Source of the DNA: Pseudarthrobacter defluvii | GTDB lineage: Bacteria > Actinomycetota > Actinomycetes > Actinomycetales > Micrococcaceae | Length of the DNA stretch: 64,000 nt | Direction: 5' to 3' | Assembly (NCBI RefSeq): GCF_030323865.1 | Contig: NZ_CP066362.1 | Location: 806,001-870,000 of the forward strand | In this document: in pieces, positions 61,528 to 64,000 of the stretch | How positions within the stretch are numbered: the stretch's first letter is position 1 | Layout: every line of letters begins with the position of its first letter | Translations under genes and position numbers: made by a program | The notes under the pieces: model-generated | What the model was told of the DNA's origin: nothing | What the model saw: the letters and a program-made list of their open reading frames with translations, nothing else | The model's database searches: none

Positions 61528-62592
61528 TTGGAAGAGCTGCGCATTGAAGCCAACGGCAACCTTGGCCCCATCGATTCATCCCGGATTCCCCGCTATGCCG
61601 GAGCTGCCACCTATGCCCGCCTTCCGCGCCTGGACCAGGTGGACAAGGCCGACGTCACCGTAGTGGGCGTCCCCTTCGACTCGGGTGTTTCCTACCGGCC
61701 GGGCGCCCGCTTTGGGGCCAACCACGTCCGGGAAGCCAGCCGCCTGCTGCGTCCCTACAACCCGGCGTGGGATGTGAGCCCGTTCGAAAACATCCAGGTG
61801 GCCGACGCCGGTGACATGGCGGTAAACCCGTTCAATATCAACGAGGCCATCGAGACCATCCAGCAGAACGCGCTGGACCTGACCGCGGCCGGCAGCAAGC
61901 TGCTGACCCTGGGCGGGGACCACACCATCGCCCTGCCGCTGCTGCGCGCTGCGGCCGAGCGGGCCGGCGGACCTATTGCCATGCTCCACTTCGACGCCCA
62001 CCTGGACACCTGGGACACCTACTTCGGCGCCGAATACACCCACGGCACGCCGTTCCGCCGGGCGGTGGAGGAAGGCATCCTGGACACCGAGGCCATCAGC
62101 CACATCGGCACCCGCGGCCCGCTCTACGGCAAGAAGGATCTCGACGACGACCACCGCTTTGGGTTCGGCATCGTCACCTCCGCAGACGTCTACTACCAGG
62201 GCGTGCTGGAGACAGTGGCCAAGGTCCGGGACCGGATCGGCAACCGCCCGCTCTACATCTCCGTGGACATCGACGTCCTGGACCCGGCCCATGCTCCGGG
62301 CACCGGCACCCCCGAGGCCGGCGGCATCACCAGCCGTGAACTCCTGGAGATCATCCGGGGCTTCCGCGGCATGAACCTGGTGGGCGCCGACGTCGTCGAA
62401 GTCTCTCCTGCCTATGACCACGCCGAGATCACCGGCGTTGCCGCCAGCCATGTGGCGTACGAACTGGTGACCCTCATGGCGGACAATGCCGCACCCGGAA
62501 ACCGTTTCGGCGCGGACACCGGATACGCGGCGCAGGCTCTTGGCCAGGAAGCCCGCCGCCCCGCAGGCTTCGCTGCCGCCGCCAAGGAGTAG
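61528..62592 (+). CDS. speB: agmatinase/ureohydrolase family enzyme
   Basis: Manganese-dependent hydrolase that releases urea from a guanidino substrate. The 354 residues have all ligands: GGDHT near residue 128, FDAHLDTWD near 154 and [15 protein letters not shown] near 245. The segment [26 protein letters not shown] resembles guanidinobutyrase and guanidinopropionase (GbuA/GpuA) at least as much as agmatinase, so the substrate is open. TTG 61528 follows AAGGAG and is the only good start. The ThDP gene begins 5 bases after its stop. Confidence 0.85.
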   Translation: MEELRIEANGNLGPIDSSRIPRYAGAATYARLPRLDQVDKADVTVVGVPFDSGVSYRPGARFGANHVREASRLLRPYNPAWDVSPFENIQVADAGDMAVNPFNINEAIETIQQNALDLTAAGSKLLTLGGDHTIALPLLRAAAERAGGPIAMLHFDAHLDTWDTYFGAEYTHGTPFRRAVEEGILDTEAISHIGTRGPLYGKKDLDDDHRFGFGIVTSADVYYQGVLETVAKVRDRIGNRPLYISVDIDVLDPAHAPGTGTPEAGGITSRELLEIIRGFRGMNLVGADVVEVSPAYDHAEITGVAASHVAYELVTLMADNAAPGNRFGADTGYAAQALGQEARRPAGFAAAAKE

Positions 62593-62596
62593 GGCC

Positions 62597-64000
62597 GTGA
62601 CGGACGTCGGCGCCGCCCCCGTCCCGGGGCGGGGGAGCGGTGTGCGCAACGGTGGGGACCTCGTCGTCGAGACCCTCGAAGCGCTGGGGGCCAAGACCGT
62701 CTTCGGTATCCCGGGCCAGCACGCCCTGGGACTCTTCGACGCCATGGGCCGCGGCAACCTCCAGTTTGTCTCCTCCCGGGTGGAGAACAACAGCGCCTTC
62801 GCGGCGGACGGGTACTCCCGTGCCACCGGAGAGGTGGGCGTGCTGTTCCTGTCCACCGGTCCCGGGGCACTGACCTCGCTGGCCGGCCTGCAGGAGGCCT
62901 ACGCCACAGGTGTGCCCATGGTGGTGGTGGCGAGCCAGATTCCCCTGGAAGGCCTGGGCGCGCGGCGCAAGGGCATGCTGCACCAGCTCGATGACCAGAA
63001 AGCCTCCGCGGCAAACGTCACCAAGAGCCAGCGTCTGATCCAGCACGCGTCGGGCATTCCGTCTGCCATCCAGGACGCCTGGACCGAGGCCATCTCGTCC
63101 CCGCAGGGGCCGGTGTGGCTGGAGATCCCGCAAAACGTGCTGCTGGACCCGATCATGGTTCCGCCGGTGGAGGACGCCCTGGCCGAGGCGGCGGACAACC
63201 CGCCCCGCATTGAGCTGGTGCGCGAGGCCGTGAAGTGGCTGGAGTCAGCAAAACGCCCGGCCATCATTGCCGGCGGCGGGACCCGTCGCGGCAAGGCGGA
63301 GAAATCGCTGCTCTCGATTGCCGAGAAGCTGCGCGCGCCGGTGATCTGCACCCCCGGCGGCAACGGCGCGTTCCCATGGAACCACGAACTGTCGCTGCAG
63401 TCCTGGATCGAGGACCGGTACATGACCGACGTCCTCGAGGACGCGGACGTGCTGGTGGTGGTCGGCTCGTCCCTGGGCGAAGTCACCTCCAACTACTTCA
63501 CCTTCGAGCCGCGCGGCAGGATCATCCAGATCGACGCCGAGCCACGGGTATTGGAGTCCAACCGGCCGGGCTTGGGCATCCGGGCCGACGCCGGCCAGGC
63601 GCTCGCGGCCCTCGATGAGGCGCTCGACCCCGGCAGGACCGGGGCGCCGGACTGGCATGGCAGCAGTCCGGAAGAGCTGGTGCGGGAGTCCCTCGCCAAG
63701 GTCCGCGCACGGCTGGAATCGCAGGATCTGGCCAAGGAACTGAAGTTCATGGCCGATATCCGCGACGCCGTGCCGGCGGACATGCAAACGTTTTGGGATA
63801 TGACTATCGCCGCCTACTGGGGATGGTCCTGCTGGGATGCCAGGCAGGGGCAGTTCCATTCCGCCCAGGGCGCCGGCGGCCTGGGCTACGCCTTTCCCGG
63901 GGCCATCGGTGCCGCCGTGGGATTGGAAACATTGGGAAAGCCCGGCCGGGTACTGGCTGTCTCCGGCGACGGTTCGTCCATGTACTCCATCGCCGAACTG
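62597..64000 (+). CDS. thiamine-diphosphate-dependent enzyme (3' end outside window)
   Basis: Open frame from GTG 62597 (AAGGAG 8 bases upstream) to the window end, at least 468 residues, with no stop. The first part VVETLEALGAKTVFGIPGQH and RVENNSAFAADGYSRATGEVG has the activating Glu; the last visible part VLAVSGDGSSMYSIAEL is the start of the ThDP-binding GDG motif. Acetolactate synthase-like, benzoylformate decarboxylase-like and oxalyl-CoA decarboxylase-like members share this fold. The role in a guanidino or polyamine pathway is unclear; it may act on a keto acid or aldehyde from the ureohydrolase product. Confidence 0.85.
   Translation, partial: MTDVGAAPVPGRGSGVRNGGDLVVETLEALGAKTVFGIPGQHALGLFDAMGRGNLQFVSSRVENNSAFAADGYSRATGEVGVLFLSTGPGALTSLAGLQEAYATGVPMVVVASQIPLEGLGARRKGMLHQLDDQKASAANVTKSQRLIQHASGIPSAIQDAWTEAISSPQGPVWLEIPQNVLLDPIMVPPVEDALAEAADNPPRIELVREAVKWLESAKRPAIIAGGGTRRGKAEKSLLSIAEKLRAPVICTPGGNGAFPWNHELSLQSWIEDRYMTDVLEDADVLVVVGSSLGEVTSNYFTFEPRGRIIQIDAEPRVLESNRPGLGIRADAGQALAALDEALDPGRTGAPDWHGSSPEELVRESLAKVRARLESQDLAKELKFMADIRDAVPADMQTFWDMTIAAYWGWSCWDARQGQFHSAQGAGGLGYAFPGAIGAAVGLETLGKPGRVLAVSGDGSSMYSIAEL

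Overview
The window is chromosomal DNA of a high-GC actinobacterium, most likely Arthrobacter sensu lato (Pseudarthrobacter/Arthrobacter). The reasons are the strong GC bias at third codon positions, the IdeR-type regulator, the DUF3027, DUF6457 and DUF6314 families, actinobacterial-type SerC and PcrA, c-di-AMP riboswitches ahead of secreted wall hydrolases, and many GTG/TTG or apparently leaderless starts. No insertion sequence, prophage, CRISPR array or rRNA was seen. There is one tRNA.

Layout. (1) 1-3043: tail of a cold-shock protein, a DUF3027 protein, serC and an IdeR/DtxR iron regulator. (2) 3094-6316: three neighbouring secreted cell-wall hydrolases (one M23, two NlpC/P60-like); the first two each have a c-di-AMP (ydaO/yuaA) riboswitch. 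(3) 6508-10591: an HNH endonuclease, then a molybdenum-cofactor block (mobA, DUF6457, moeA, fdhD). (4) 10638-13820: a GH38 alpha-mannosidase with its own promoter and operator. (5) 14045-30047: a regulator/membrane-protein pair, an ABC-F protein and an ABC exporter, a Nudix/DUF6314/tRNA-Arg unit, membrane proteins, an inositol-monophosphatase-like protein, pcrA, a TetR/oxidoreductase pair, a lipoprotein and sucCD. (6) 30168-41476: a sugar catabolic locus with two FCD-type GntR regulators, two ACS-type MFS permeases, two SDR dehydrogenases, a TIM-barrel isomerase, a DhaK-DhaL kinase, an RpiB-like isomerase, a 3-hydroxyacyl-CoA-dehydrogenase-like enzyme and a TPI-like isomerase. (7) 41453-55842: an ArsR/SRPBCC pair, then a full myo-inositol pathway (iolC, Cgl0159-type aldolase, iolD, mmsA/iolA, iolE-like, iolG, iolT, iolB and a UTRA GntR regulator), interrupted by a divergent marR/MFS efflux pair. 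(8) 56022-64000: a LOG-family protein, a VIT1/CCC1 transporter, a small acidic protein, and a cluster of Na+/solute symporter, HTH-cupin regulator, ureohydrolase and ThDP enzyme that runs off the window.

How the genes work together. The inositol set covers every step: uptake (IolT), oxidation (IolG), dehydration (IolE), ring opening (IolD), isomerisation (IolB), phosphorylation (IolC), aldol cleavage (Cgl0159 family) and semialdehyde oxidation (MmsA). A shared motif, TATGTC-N4-CAAAC, lies before a tautomerase gene, before iolC and before the GntR gene. I infer it is the IolR operator and that the tautomerase belongs to this regulon. In the neighbouring sugar locus, the kinase, TPI-like and RpiB-like enzymes match the known L-erythrulose to D-erythrose-4-phosphate route. 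The extra dehydrogenase, the extra TIM-barrel enzyme and the acid-sugar-type permeases are not explained by that route, so this is the best candidate here for an undescribed pathway.
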